Source: Triatoma infestans (Eukaryota > Arthropoda > Insecta > Hemiptera > Reduviidae). From it: a stretch of 64,000 nucleotides of DNA. The stretch spans positions 1-64,000 of the forward strand of contig JAAEAF010000120.1 in the NCBI GenBank assembly GCA_011037195.1, read 5' to 3'. The notes under the pieces were generated by a model that was not told the DNA's origin, made no database searches, and worked only from the letters and a program-made list of their open reading frames with translations. The stretch's first letter is position 1; each line of letters starts with the position of its first letter. The translations under genes and the position numbers were made by a program. This document shows, piece after piece, positions 1 through 11,012 of this stretch.

Positions 1-204
1 GCCTGAAATGTCAATGACCATGAGACTTGCTCACCGAAGATCACAGAAGAACACAGAACACAGAAGATTGTGAACAACAAGAACACAGAAGATAACGAAC
101 ATTCACAATAATTATTAGGAGTGCTACCTCTGGGTAGTTTCTCCTCTCTTTTTTATAATTGCTCACACATATTTACTTATGGCAACTATGCTCTTGTAAA
201 TAAC

Positions 205-238
<34 letters not shown>

Positions 239-540
239 TAACAAATTTGGATTTCTAACAAAAAAATACGGGGACTCGTATTTTTTAGTTGTTTTCTAGC
301 TATCTTAGTTTCCGAGAAAAAGTCGTTATCCATATACCTTGGGACACCCTGTATATATAGTTCTTTCTAGTGCTTTAGATAAATGAAAAGTTTGTAGGAA
401 AAATATTCGGCTGGTTATTCTTTCCTAATCAAATGTTAACATATATTATTAAAGGGACATTAAATAATAACATTGAAACAAAAAACAGATATATTTCTCA
501 CAGCCTTAATTAGAATTAAGGGACAAGGTGATAATAAATT
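1..540. other. AT-rich non-coding stretch with an (AAT)n microsatellite
   Basis: I see no gene here. A trinucleotide run of AAT/ATA lies near 207-236. Near 340-358 the text GGGACACCCTGTATA resembles the terminal motif of common insect DNA transposons, but no partner end was found. The stretch is probably intron or intergenic. Confidence 0.5.
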
Positions 541-639
541 AAGAATTAAGGAAAAGATTTGAAAACAAACTTGAATTGGTAGATTCACATGTTTGTAAGC
601 TGAGAGCTTTGAATTGTAAAAACTTCATGTAAATTTGTG

Positions 640-810
640 ATTTGACTTTAACATCTCCCATTGACGACCGGAGACTTCTCAGTGCAATGCAGCTTTCCGG
701 GCAGTGTTCTTTCGTTACAGACAACACTGCCCATCACCGGACAGTGAGCTTTAGAGGCTCGTAAGGTGAGAAAACTTAACGACATCACAGCTAGACCCGA
801 CCCTCTGTTT
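640..810 (-). repeat. SINE family 1, body fragment
   Basis: Degenerate copy of the tRNA-derived SINE seen better at 36752-36988 and 53540-53748. The shared core, read on the + strand, has the blocks CTTCTCAGTGCA, CGTTACAGACAACACTG and CATCACCGGACAGTGAGCT. The tRNA-like head is mostly lost; only traces remain near 790. Orientation is minus. Confidence 0.7.
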
Positions 811-1009
811 TTTTATTAAAGTCACTTAATTGGTTATAAGTGAAGGAATAAGTGAACTGAAATTTGAAATGAAGAAAGTGTAATGAGCTTAGCAAGCTAC
901 TAAAATTAGTGAAAATTGAGCGTAATGAACAAGAGAATGCCTGGAGGCTTATGTTAAACCAGCCAACTTTGTCTGCAGTTTATATTATGTGGTTTAAGGG
1001 TTGTAATTA

Positions 1010-1285
1010 TTGTTGGTACTTTTAGGCAGGAATACCCGCAGGACTTTAGTCACTGTGCCAGACTTCATAACTGGCCAGAACTTCAGTGCATTTCCACAAA
1101 TGTGGCTATTAAATGACTCTACAAATAATTGTAGTGCCCTGCCAGAACTGAAGTCGCTTCAGAATTACACAAAGTATGTTTGTTTAATAAATATCCATAA
1201 CCAGATTTATATCCATGTCATAGAACAAAATTTTATTAATTCTAGAAATAATTTTACAGCGGAAATGAAAAACAATTCTTTATGA
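1010..1285 (+). other. Unidentified open frame with exon-like flanks
   Basis: A 91-codon open frame I do not recognise. The part from about 1026 to 1173 is less AT-rich than its surroundings and is bounded by a TACTTTTAG acceptor-like site and an AAAGTATGT donor-like site. The peptide contains FPQMWLLND and four N-x-S/T sites, as in a secreted or ectodomain segment. It does not match the parts of the GABA-B receptor ectodomain that I know. It could be a host exon, transposon coding sequence or chance. Confidence 0.2.
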
Positions 1286-1869
1286 TTTTCCGTAATTTTG
1301 TGAAACTATGCTGGCCAAAAAAAAAAAGAAATCTTTACCTTTAGTTAGGAAGTAAAACTGCACTCTTAACACATACTTCTGGATTTTATTATGCTGTTTG
1401 CAAAATTTTGGAGATAATGCATTTCTCACTTAAAACTGAGTTTCATAAAATAATATTTAGCTACTTTAAGACATAGGAAAATCTAGGTTATACCAACAGA
1501 AAGAGCACAAAATTTAAAACTAAATGAGAAAAAAAAACGAAACTAAAAAAGATTTGGAGTTAATACAGTTTTGCCTACGGTCACGGATATTAGAAAAATA
1601 ATAACAATAATAATAATAATAATAGGTCCTTATTGGCACATGCATAATCACATGACCTTACCGACAGATACATTATTCATGACCTAAAGACCATCACTTA
1701 ACTTCACTCTTTATCTTTATATAATCAGGAATTAAGAAAGAAAATAAATAAAATTAGTCTTTATATAAACAAAACTAGAAAAATAAAGTAAATAAAACAA
1801 AATATTCTTGACTTTAACACTAATGATAATAATACAAGTACTTTCTATTTGCCCAGATTTAGCTCCTAA

Positions 1870-2290
1870 TTCGACATCATGCAATACTCCTCCAATTGAC
1901 CATTATTTGCAGCGATAGCTTATCGGAGGCAAGTAGAACGAGGTCATCGGCGTAGACTAGGACTTTTATATGCATATTCTCGATTTTTATGCCACCACTC
2001 AAATCATCCGCTACATCATTAATGAAAAGAGAGAATAATAGGGGGGATAATAAGCATCTCTGCTTAACCCCCATAGTGGTTTCAAATTCCTCGGAAAGCC
2101 CTCCCATGCACCACTCAGAGCAAAGGGTTCCATCGTACAGTTTCCTCAATATACCAACCACTCTGCTGGATAGCCCCAGCTCAGAGAGCTTATAAAAGAG
2201 AGCATAACGGTCCACCGGTCGAACGCAGCACGTAGATCCACAAAAAAGGTGAAGACCTGCTCTCTTTTTTGGCTCAACTTAATTCGCACA
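1870..2290 (-). pseudogene. Non-LTR retrotransposon RT fragment
   Basis: Minus-strand reading gives the fingers-palm part of a LINE RT: FVDLRAAFD (about 2250), then LLSPLLFSLFINDV and the catalytic box VLVYADDLVLLAS near 1925-1960. A frameshift near 2215 separates the first motif from the rest. About 110 residues remain of a domain that is usually about 250 or more. The fragment ends where the poly-T tract of the neighbouring LINE begins, so it is probably the sequence into which that LINE inserted. The exact clade is uncertain. Confidence 0.75.
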
Positions 2291-2480
2291 ATTTTTTTTT
2301 TTTGGCCTGGTGAACAAGCACACTAGCCACAGGGATGTGGTCACTCACTCAGTTGAATGTTTGTTTTTGCGCTAGTTGGAAGTGTGTTAGGGTATTCATA
2401 TATTTATCTTATTCTTTTTTATAAAATTGTATAATTCTGTTAGTAATGAAAAGTCCGCCAGTCGTAGGATTGTATGTAAG

Positions 2481-3330
2481 TTAGTGAGGTTGAGGAATTT
2501 TGGTACTTAATATGTCCGACCATAGTTTGTTACGTCCTTCAGTGTAAAGTCTGCATTCCAATATTATGTGGTTGCTGTCCGCAGTCACATCGTTCATACA
2601 GGTGCAGAACGGCGTGTCTGCAAGACCTATTCTATGAAGGTGCTGAGGGGAGAAGTTATGGTTGAATCGCAACCTGACTATAGTAGATACAAAGTGTATG
2701 GAGGCATCCTGAGTTGAAAACCAAGGAGCCACCGGTATAGACGGTTGGAGAGAGGCGTAATATTTTCCCTTGATTAAAGCCGATTTCGTGTGTTCTTTCT
2801 GCCATTTTTTGTAAATACCTTTTTTAATGTTGTTTTTTATGTCAAGGGAGGATAGCACGTGCAGGGGTACTCCATCTACAGTAGCTGCCTTGGCATATTT
2901 ATCCGCTTCTTCATTGGCGGTAATACCCGCGTGCCCCTTAATCCAGACGATATGAATTTGTTTAGATTTAACAATTATATTCCTATGGTGTAGTAACGCT
3001 AAAGTTTCGCCTATCAGATAAGAGGGTTTAGGTACCGGGAATTTCAATTTTTTCAGCACACTCATGCTGTCGGACAGAATGACAATATTACTTCCCTTCA
3101 TCGTCAGCCCGTATCCAAGTGCTCTATTGATAGCAATTAATTCTGCTGTAAAAATGGAGCAAGAATCATTCAATTTGAATTGGAGTGCAAGCTGCTTTTG
3201 TGGATCAAAGACTGCACAACCCTCCCCTGAATCAGATTTGGATCCATCAGTGAATAGTCGATATGCATCTGGGAATCTTGCTATTAGAAGAGAGTTTTAT
3301 AAATTGTTGCTGGGAAGGATGTGAGGATTG
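2481..3330 (-). pseudogene. LINE RNase H domain plus C-terminal zinc motif
   Basis: The minus-strand frame 3173-2481 (230 aa) starts just after the first RNase H strand; upstream codons to about 3330 continue the homology in another frame (TDGSKSDSGEG). It holds IFTAELIAINRAL (catalytic Glu), LSDSMSVLKKL (catalytic Asp) and WIKGHAGITANEEADKYA (His and final Asp). After the domain comes CTCMNDVTADSNHIILEC, the C-C-H-C motif that follows RNase H in I-like LINEs. This is the longest intact frame of the element. RNase H degrades the RNA strand during second-strand synthesis. Confidence 0.8.
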
Positions 3331-3716
3331 TTTTGATTATATAGCGTGGTCAGTATATTGTAATTAATTCTATTGAAAGTATTAAAATTGCAGTTGAACT
3401 GAGATATTTTATTATATTTTTCTAATCTTGGAGTAAAATTGGCTAATGAAGTATGTGTCTACCAGCAGCAGTATATCTTTTCTTTTTTTTGGCCAGAATT
3501 TATGAGTCAGGATGGGAATAGTGATATTAGCTATCTTAGTGATAACCAGATGATCTTTGATCAGTATCCTATCGGTAATAAATCTGCCCGCCAACAGCTC
3601 CCTACGCAAATGTAGAGGGAATTCGTTAGCCTCCGCTAATAAAGCATTGGTGGGAGTGGAAATGAGAGCACCCAAACACGAACGGAGAGATTTATACTGT
3701 ATTTTGTCTACCTTTT

Positions 3717-4935
3717 TTAGCCTTGTCTATTAGCATCACCATATACAAAACACTCATAATCTAAACGGGATCTTATTAGTTGTCTGCATAGAAGCAATGA
3801 TATTTTCACATCAGCGCCATAAGTCTGATGGTTGATGCATCTGATGACATTTAGAGAGGCTTCACAGTTTGCAAGTAAGGTGTTGATATAGACTCCCCAA
3901 GTGAGCTTCTTATCCAGATACATGCCAAGGTAGCGCACCGAGGGGCGTACACTCAGCCTAAGACCACCTACCTGAACCACCTGAGGCACATCATATTTAC
4001 GGTGACGAGAAATACCATAACACTGCTTTTATCTTCAGAGATATTTAAGCCATTGGAGTGGCACCATGCGTTAAGCTTGTGTATTGCCTGGTCTATAGAC
4101 GTTAGGGCCCCTGATATAGATTGATTTTGAGCATATATAGCAATGTCGTCCGCATATGTATTAGGGAAATATCTGGGTTAAAAATCTGGCCTATATCTGC
4201 GGAATATATATTGAATAGAGTAGGGCTGAGTACTGCTCCCTGAGACAATCCCAATCCAGTGTTTCTGGGACCATAGTCCGTGTCGTTGTATTTCACCAAC
4301 ACTTTTCTCTCATGTAGTAAGTTGTAGACATGCTTAATTGTCTTATTGGGAATACCAAGTTTAATCATTTTGTCAATTAAGCATTTAATACTAACATGGT
4401 TATAGGCATTAGACAAATCTATAAATGCTGTTAACTAAATAGTTATTGTTGGCAAAGTTGTCATATATATCTGCAATGAGAGTGGTGATTGAGTCTAATG
4501 TGCTGTACCCTCGCCTGAAGCCATGTTGAAAAGGAGGTATTTTGTTTTGGATTCCATCCACCATTCCAGCCTAGCCTTTATTAGCCTTTCGAATGTTTTC
4601 CCCACACTGGTTGTCAGGGAAATCGGCCGGTATGAGGTATATACCGCTGGCTCTTTATTGAATTTCAGAATGGGCAGTACAATTTGTATATTCCAGTCCG
4701 ATATCCTGCCGTCACTACTCCAGATATTGTTGATAATTTTCAGCAGAATCCTTTTTCCTAGTGTGGGTAGTTTCTTCAGCATAGGATAAAGGATTCCGTC
4801 ATGATCTGGTTCCGTATTGTTAGAAGACTTGAGAGCCGCCTCCAGTTCTCCAAAGGTAAAGTCGCCATTTAACGGGTGGTTCAGATCTTCTGGGAATTCC
4901 ATTCCCTCTGCCACATAGTCAGGTGTCAAGTACAT
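3717..4935 (-). pseudogene. LINE reverse transcriptase domain (broken)
   Basis: Pieces in order: FTFGELEAALKSSNN and YRPISLTTSVGKTFERL (4860-4560), a gap with a frameshift near 4440, GLSQGAVLSPTLFNIYSADI (about 4200-4260), then the thumb segment VRYLGMYLDKKLTWG (about 3890-3940) and SRLDYECFVYGD. The A(Y/F)ADD catalytic box should fall near 4150, where the frame is damaged. This is the RT of the I-like LINE, inactive. Confidence 0.75.
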
Positions 4936-5511
4936 GAGAAAGTCTTGCAGCCAACTGCCTTCATCTTGACGAATTCTGCTACAGAGTCTACCTTTTAATC
5001 TTTTAATTTTATCCCAGATGTCTTTAATAGGAGTATTTCTATCTATGCTTGTGCAGAATTGTATCCAGCTTTTCTTTTTTTTCTCTTTATATATTTTTTT
5101 TTATTTTGCTGTGGAACGCTGCAGTACTATAAAATTGTCCAAGGTAGAAGATTGATTATATTTCTTTAAAGATTTAATATTCTCCAGTCTAGCTGGAAAG
5201 ATTTAATATTCTCACACTCATCATCCCACCAACGCTTTAAAAGGGTTTTATTTTTACCAAGGTAGGGTTTACGTTTTGGGATCGTTGCCGTAGCGACCAA
5301 GTTTATTACTTCTATAAATTGTTTGTATGCCTCAATTGGGTGCAGAGCATCCCAATCGATACTTAATAATCAATTGTCGATTTCAGTAGCATATTTTTTC
5401 CAATCAACTGTTTTTATATTCCATCCTAAACCCATATTGCCGTGACTACCACTGTTGCAATTATTACTGCTTGTATTGATGTTGCTGTAGGAGAGAGTAT
5501 TATTATCATTG

Positions 5512-6100
5512 CTATTTGATTGAAGTGATATTGATGTTATTGTATCTGTACTCAGTGAAGTTAGTCGTACTTACATTAGTGCCAATATACGATATTTGAA
5601 GAAAGATACCCAGATGATTCGACCCTAAAGGTTCTTGAATAGTTTTCCATTCGCAGTAAGGCATGAGAGCCGTCGAACAGATAGTTAAATCTATTGCATT
5701 ACCAGTTTGTGTTGGCATTGAAACCATAGTGGGAGAACCATCATTAAGTAAACACAAATTATAATTATTTATTGCGCCAATCACACTCCTGCCCCCCGCA
5801 TCCTCATACACACAACCAAAACTTCTGTGATGGGCGTTGAAGTCGCCACACAAAATCACAGGGGTGGTGATGTGATTTAATAACGCTCGCCATAAATTAT
5901 CTGTCTAACAAATCTTAGACTGCAGTATACCGAGATTACACTCACTTCCCTACAATTGATTTTTAATGAAACCCCACAGATTTGAATTTTTTGAGTATTT
6001 ACTTGGGTGTTGAAATTAACTGTGTTATATAGATGTTTTTTATGTATTAGTATACCACTTCCGCCTTCGGTCTTTGGTGGACAGGTGGGGTATGTTTCCT
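5512..6100 (-). pseudogene. LINE endonuclease domain (broken)
   Basis: Reading down from about 6100, a GGSGILIHKK segment typical of the N-terminal half of apurinic-like LINE endonucleases is followed, after frameshifts near 5880, by CGDFNAHHRSFG and then GNAIDLTICS and SNHLGIFLQI. GDFNAHH corresponds to the catalytic GDxN box. The late SNH replaces the usual SDH box, so the catalytic Asp looks substituted. This domain nicks target DNA in non-LTR retrotransposition. It belongs to the LINE at 2291-6120. Confidence 0.75.
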
Positions 6101-6189
6101 CTAAACTGATATCTTAGTTGATTATATTAGAAATAAAAAGATTGTAAAAATTCACAGTTTCAAGAAAATTAATAAACCGTAACTGCGTA

Positions 6190-6330
6190 CATATTGAACA
6201 GTTTTTTAGTTTTCGCGATTTGGTCTATGAAGACACATACGAATTTCATTAAATTTGGTATACTAACTATAAAATTTGTCAATTACAATTTTGTGAACGG
6301 CAGGAAGAGAAAGTTGTGTTTATTTCTCAA
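6190..6330 (+). repeat. Repeat A, terminal fragment
   Basis: Matches the end of the repeat A copy at 46346-47360: TTTCATTAAATTTGGT, then ACTATAAAATTTGTCAATT, then GGAAGAGAAAGTTGTG. Truncated on both sides. A run of C residues at 6370-6386 follows. Confidence 0.65.
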
Positions 6331-6519
6331 ACGCACTTCAGTGTTGGCACTGGGGAAAGCCGGAGGAGTGCCCCCCCCCCCCCCCGGTAAATTGGTAGGT
6401 CGTTGGGCGGCAAAAGGGGATACGGGGGCGATGCCCACGATTAACAAATATATAACAATATGCTTTTATGATATTGAAAGGCAAAATAATTTTAAAAAAC
6501 GGAAATAAAGATATAGGTT

Positions 6520-6760
6520 ACGTGATGGATATAGGTTACAATAAAAAAAAACTAGAATGCGCTAAGGTGAGGGGGGTTTATTCCCGACCTGTGCATTATA
6601 GAAGACTATGTTTAAATTGCCTCCGATATGACCATTTTATTTCTCAATGTAAAAACCAGACTAGGTGCTGTAAAAACTCTGGTCCCTTTAGTAACGACCA
6701 ATGCGACACTAATAAAAAGGAAAATTGCCAAGCAGACCTATGGATGCAGTATATCTAAAA
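6520..6760 (+). pseudogene. Gag-like CCHC zinc-knuckle fragment
   Basis: The + strand frame contains RRLCLNCLRYDHFISQC followed by a second Cys cluster (RCCKNSGPFSNDQC), a pattern typical of ORF1 (gag-like) proteins of RNase H-type LINEs or of LTR gag. Only about 60 residues remain. It points the opposite way to the adjacent LINE, so it belongs to another insertion. Confidence 0.55.
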
Positions 6761-7261
6761 TAAAAAAGGAAAAATCTAAACTAGCTATCTATGGCTTTCG
6801 TGTCCTAGGTTGCACCTTATCAGAGATAGCCACAAGAAATAGATTTGAGTAATTATACTGGATCCAGCCGGATAATGCTACCGAAAAACCTTCTAGGTAA
6901 CAAAAGATGCTGACAAATTAAGAACCTATTTCAGCGTACCTACGGCAGGTCAGTGCCTATTCAAACAGCTGTAGATGCCACCTTAAGCCAGCTACACACG
7001 TAACTGCATACTTGAACGGTATACATGCGCAGTCCGCTTGTACATGCATACTTGATCGTTTGTATGGAAAACTTGCACAAGTCAGAAAATGTTTAAACTT
7101 TTATACTGCATACTTGTGCGCGCCATCTTCTTCATGTTTAACTGAACGTGTATAGCAGACTTGTTGTGCAACCTCTGTCAGTATTGTGCCCTCCAAAGCG
7201 TTTGTTTTACTTTTCTAGTAAAAGTGTATAAAGGCTATATTATTAAAATATATAAATCATT

Positions 7262-7714
7262 ATGTCGGTTAATTTTAGGAAGGGGCACAGAGAAATTATA
7301 GAAGAATTTATTCATATCTATGAAAGCGAACCGTGTCTGTGGAATGTAAAATGTAAAGACTACCACGACAAGGGGAAAAAAGATGTTGCATATGCTAGAT
7401 TAATCACAAAACTTTCAGAAATAGAGCCAAATGCTAATCGAGATAAAGTGGTCAAAAAGATTAATAGTTTGCGTACCAATATCAGGAAGGAGAGGAAGAA
7501 ACTGGAAGAATCGCAGCGTTCTGGGGTTGGTACCGACGATGTTTACGTACCCTCACTGTGGTACTATAATATGTTCAATTTTTTAGAAGACCATCCGAGA
7601 AGGCCATCTTCAAATTTAAGTGAACTAGATGTAAGTATTAGTAACAGTTTTATTAAGACTATTTTTCGTTTCTTCAGCCATCCTTTACACCACAAAGAAC
7701 GATCTTTTCGTTGA
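7262..7714 (+). CDS. MADF-domain DNA-binding protein of a Harbinger element
   Basis: A 150-aa open frame starting at an ATG. Residues about 8-95 read as a MADF (Myb/SANT-like) domain: EFIHIYESEPCLWNV near the N-terminus, then YHDKGKKDVAYARL, then WYYNMFNFLED near the end of the domain. In PIF/Harbinger elements this second protein binds DNA and helps import the transposase. The domain has no stop. The last about 25 codons drift into sequence antisense to the transposase start, so the natural C-terminus was probably lost with the internal deletion. It may still be translated. Confidence 0.78.
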   Translation: MSVNFRKGHREIIEEFIHIYESEPCLWNVKCKDYHDKGKKDVAYARLITKLSEIEPNANRDKVVKKINSLRTNIRKERKKLEESQRSGVGTDDVYVPSLWYYNMFNFLEDHPRRPSSNLSELDVSISNSFIKTIFRFFSHPLHHKERSFR

Positions 7715-7782
7715 CTTTTTCTTTTGTAAATTAAAACAAGAGCAGCTAAAGCGAGATCATCGTCTTCGGCCATCGTCGCCAT
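7630..7782 (-). pseudogene. Harbinger transposase N-terminal stub
   Basis: A minus-strand ATG at 7782 opens a frame reading DDDLALAALVLIYKRKSQRK then RSLWCKGWLKKR. This resembles the start of HARBI1-like transposases, where an Ala/Leu-rich helix and basic run precede a W-x-x-x-W-L box and the DDE nuclease. Only the first about 50 residues are present; the DDE core is absent. It faces the MADF gene in the convergent layout known for these elements. Confidence 0.6.
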
Positions 7783-8079
7783 CTTTCAAGCATCCATTAA
7801 CACTCTTCAAGTATACATGAGCCGTGTGGATCACATGTATACTTGCGTAAAAGACCTGCGTACGTATACCGTTCAAGTATGCAGTTACGTGTGTAGCCGG
7901 CTTTAGATGATAAAAAAGCACTTATTAATATTTAGAAGTAACATATTGCTAATTTTAAACAGTCTAAAAACGCATCAATTAAACTAGCTTTGATAAACAG
8001 TAATGGCCACCATCTGTACTTTACAAGAATGGAATACTAACGAGATTTTGGTACCTGAAACGTAGAGGAACAAAGAATT

Positions 8080-8140
8080 ATTTTTTCTTTAAAACTCCTC
8101 TGGCCATTGCCGTATAAACATCTCATCAAAATACAAAATG
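8080..8140 (+). repeat. Short dispersed repeat (pair with 45100-45160)
   Basis: AACTCCTCTGGCCATTGCCG followed by TATAAACAT recurs at about 45113-45145 with few changes. Identity unknown. Confidence 0.45.
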
Positions 8141-8539
8141 TTTGTATATAACTTTTAGTAAGCGATTTATAAATCACAATAAGAAAGAAATATTTGAGGA
8201 ATGCATATGTGAAGTCAAATTTAAAAAAGAATTAGGTATTATTACCTAATAACATTATTAGTCATAACAATATTTCAATCACACTCAATTCAAAAGTATT
8301 AAGTATTTAAGAAAACAGTGATTAAGTATCAGAAGCTTATAGAAGTCGAGAATGGCCTCAGAATAGCGCACAAGAACTCAAGATAGAAGAGCTCGATTTT
8401 TTGTTTTAAAGCAGTCACTGGTAGGGAGTGATTACGTCCAAAAAAAGGTGTAGAAATAGGATAACAATAGAAATGGAGCCTACGAGTAAGATAGTTGGTG
8501 ATAGTTAAGATGGTACGAATGAGAGACAGCATATTGCAT

Positions 8540-8736
8540 GAAGTCTTTGAAAAAAGGGTCACATACACACATACACACCCACACACACACACACACACAC
8601 ACACAGACCATTTGCTAAAAAACCACTTTTTTGGACTCAGGGGACCTCAAAACGGATATTTCCGGTGAAAACTGGATCGAAATTTGACACGATTACAATA
8701 CATCCTCTTAGCTAGGAGTAAGAGAAAGTAAAAATT
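8540..8736 (+). repeat. Repeat A, microsatellite end
   Basis: Contains the (CA)n run 8562-8604, then GACCATTTGCTAAAAAACCA, GGGGACCTCAAAACG, TTTCCGGTGAAAACT, GACACGATTACAATAC and the terminal GGAGTAAGAGAAAGT. Truncated upstream. Confidence 0.8.
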
Positions 8737-8759
8737 TACTAAACGTTATGAAAATTCAG

Positions 8760-9950
8760 GTATTCACCAGATATAATAGCCTGTGCGTATAAATGTTCGT
8801 AGAACACAGAAGAACACACAAAATAACTGAAGAATTTTGCAATACGGTCGCTTCTGATGGCAAACAAGAGAAGCAAAGCCTGCGTCTTCTCTCCTACCCC
8901 TGTCATTTCTCCTAGCTTTACCCAATATAAAAGTTAATAAAAGAAAAAAATGTTGTATTTTACAAACAACAAATATTAATGTGAATGTGTTGTTTTAAAA
9001 TTGCAGTTTACAGAGATATTTTGTATTTATGGTTCTTATGTTACCACATCTACTTATCCACTTTTTAGGGCTCAATATTCCATTAAGGGCATACAAGAAC
9101 GTAGATATATCAATGTATCATTTACTCAAGCTAAAGATAAACAAGGATCTTAGAATCATAACAAAGTGATTTGCAGAATAATAAAATAAAAAATAAAAAC
9201 TGTTAAAAATAAAAAATAAAAAAGAATCCCACAAATAAAACAGGCTGAACAAACACAAAGATAAAACAAGTTTCAATTCAATTCTAAAAATAAGAGTAAA
9301 CATATTATTCTGCCGTTATCTGATTTGAGTAAATTTTACAAAAGCATGGAATTACTACCTAAGATTGCTTTAACTAGATATCTTTAACTCTCTTGTTGCC
9401 TACAATTTTTTATTTTTTTAGAATGTAAAAGTGACCTTATTTTTTTTTTTGTTGCTAGTTTATATTACTAGCGATAACTGTTTATAAATGATATAACAAT
9501 TCTCTTTTACAGTATCAATTAAGTCGCTTTATTTCAATCATGAAAACATACAGTAAAGTCTCCTTTTTTTTATGTGGTAGATAGAAATAAATTCCACAGA
9601 ATGCTGCATATAAAAAATAGCACAAAGAACTATCTAACTTTTGTTGAAAAATTACGAGATAGATTTCGTAATTTCTCCAATCGCATGAAATAGAAATATT
9701 GAAGCAAAATTAACCTAAAATCGCACAAAAAGATGATAAAATTATAGGGAAATAAAAAGGGGCTGAGATTGTTTATATTCATTTCATCTTATTGAAATGT
9801 AACAATTGGTTTTGTTTTTTGTTTTTTTTTTTTTGTTTTTTTTACATTTTCTCAACAAAATGGTTTGTAAACTATTGACTTTCTTCTACAAAATTACTTT
9901 TAAAAAAGAATAGTTAATAGCGCATGAGACCTTTATGATTATAAGGCATT
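8760..9950. other. No gene seen; AT-rich filler
   Basis: Low-complexity AT sequence with A-rich runs (for example AAAATAAAAAATAAAAA near 9184-9230) and T-runs near 9820-9842. No coding pattern or repeat end was recognised. Confidence 0.5.
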
Positions 9951-9951
9951 A

Positions 9952-10646
9952 GGCAGGTCGTCCACTGGAGGCGACGAGCAATAAGCGATTAAAGACGACG
10001 TGCGTATAATGCCAGTGCATATGTTACAACGGAACTGCGTCCTTTGCAAATGACTTTGAACAGCTTACTTTGCACGACAACAGGCGAAAAGCGACAGTTC
10101 CCCCTTGGTATGGGATTTGCTGCTTGTAATCGCCAGTACAGAATCAGTTTTTGGTGTTAAACGTTCCCCTGGTATTATTGTCTCCCCGAAATTCGACATT
10201 TTGGTGATTGATGGCTCGATAACGTTTAGAATGTAGTAAAATATTTCTGGACCCTTCCTCTAATAATCCAAGAACTTTTGTGGGTCTTTCTGCAAATCAT
10301 TGTGTAGATGATAGAATTCTCCCATTGACTTCCTCTTTGACTAGTATTAGGTTTACCAATATCGATTTCTCTTTTTACAGGATCGTATTCCACGTCTTAA
10401 TGTGGTAGGGGTTCTCCAAAAAGTACAGTAGTTCTTAGTATCCATTTCAAAATAGCACCGGAGAACTCACAGAATCAAAAGCATTCACAGAACACTGAGC
10501 TACGAACCACAAATGCGAAGAGAGCAACAATTGCGCGAAGTCTCTTAAATGGACAACCCCATCTGCGTATAGTCGCTTAATTCAAAGTCGGCTATAGTCG
10601 CCTGATCGCTTAGTCGCTCGTTGTCGCTTCCAGTAGACGACCGACC
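9952..10646. mobile_element. Second PIF/Harbinger-type element
   Basis: Terminal inverted repeats of about 40 bp with small gaps. The left end starts GGCAGGTCGTCCACTGGAGG; the right end, reverse-complemented, starts GGTCGGTCGTCTACTGGAAG. Both continue into CGAC-rich text. The flanks are TTA on the left and GTA on the right, an imperfect 3-bp duplication. The interior encodes a decayed HARBI1-type transposase on the minus strand. The size of about 695 bp is far below an autonomous element. Confidence 0.7.
10075..10430 (-). pseudogene. HARBI1-like transposase fragment
   Basis: Minus-strand reading gives GEFYHLHNDLQKDPQKFLDY near 10330-10260, the conserved region in front of the helix-turn-helix of HARBI1-like transposases. 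Frame-shifted remains of the IEPSITKM and GDY(K)QQI-like segments follow toward 10100. Stops and frameshifts occur. The DDE catalytic part is absent. Confidence 0.6.
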
Positions 10647-10699
10647 GTATGGTGTTGTTTTCTAAGCGCAAAAGCAAGCTTCTTCCTGGTTTTGTACTT

Positions 10700-10981
10700 T
10701 TGATCAATGATTAAAACATTTCAAAGATAATATCAATTTTGTATACAGCTTGCGATATCTAGTGTTAAGAATTTAAATTTTATTTAGATTGTAAAGGAAT
10801 TTTCTCGATTTGAGTTTCATAATGAAAGTTAATAATAGTCTTGCATCTCTTTAGCTTTGAGTAAAGTTGTTTTGTTTTATTTGAAAATTATGAATGTGAG
10901 ACCCTATTTTATTAATTAAGTATATTTATTGGTATAAATGGTTTGGGTGTGTGTTTCATTCATATAAGTATACATGGTGTG

Positions 10982-11012
<31 letters not shown>

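Larger units (their letters stand above)
2291..6120 (-). mobile_element. RNase H-bearing LINE (I-like), degenerate, minus strand
   Basis: A long minus-strand non-LTR element. In its own 5' to 3' order it has AP-type endonuclease (about 6100-5512), RT (about 4935-3717), RNase H (3330-2750), a CCHC-type zinc motif (about 2600-2540), a 3' UTR and an A-tail (T-run at 2291-2303). Domain order and the RNase H point to the I-like group. Several frameshifts and stops break the frame, so it is dead. The first ORF (gag-like) is missing, indicating 5' truncation near 6120. The 3' tail abuts a different RT fragment at 1870-2290. Confidence 0.8.
6986..7902. mobile_element. PIF/Harbinger element with TTA target duplication
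   Basis: A 917-bp element with near-perfect terminal inverted repeats of about 39 bp. The left end is AGCCAGCTACACACGTAACT; the right end, reverse-complemented, is AGCCGGCTACACACGTAACT. TTA at 6983-6985 and TTA at 7903-7905 form the 3-bp target duplication typical of PIF/Harbinger. Inside, a MADF gene on + and the N-terminus of a Harbinger transposase on - converge. The nuclease domain is missing, so the element is an internal-deletion derivative that would need transposase from elsewhere. Confidence 0.88.

Noticed and set aside
6370..6386. Poly-C tract as a functional element
   Set aside because: Simple homopolymer, probably replication slippage or a sequencing-prone site.
7716..7790. Continuation of the MADF protein to a natural C-terminus
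   Set aside because: After about residue 125 the frame reads antisense to the transposase start, so the tail is probably artificial.
8329..8604. Minus-strand ORF with a Cys/Val run
   Set aside because: The start of the frame is the translated (CA)n microsatellite; the rest has no motif.
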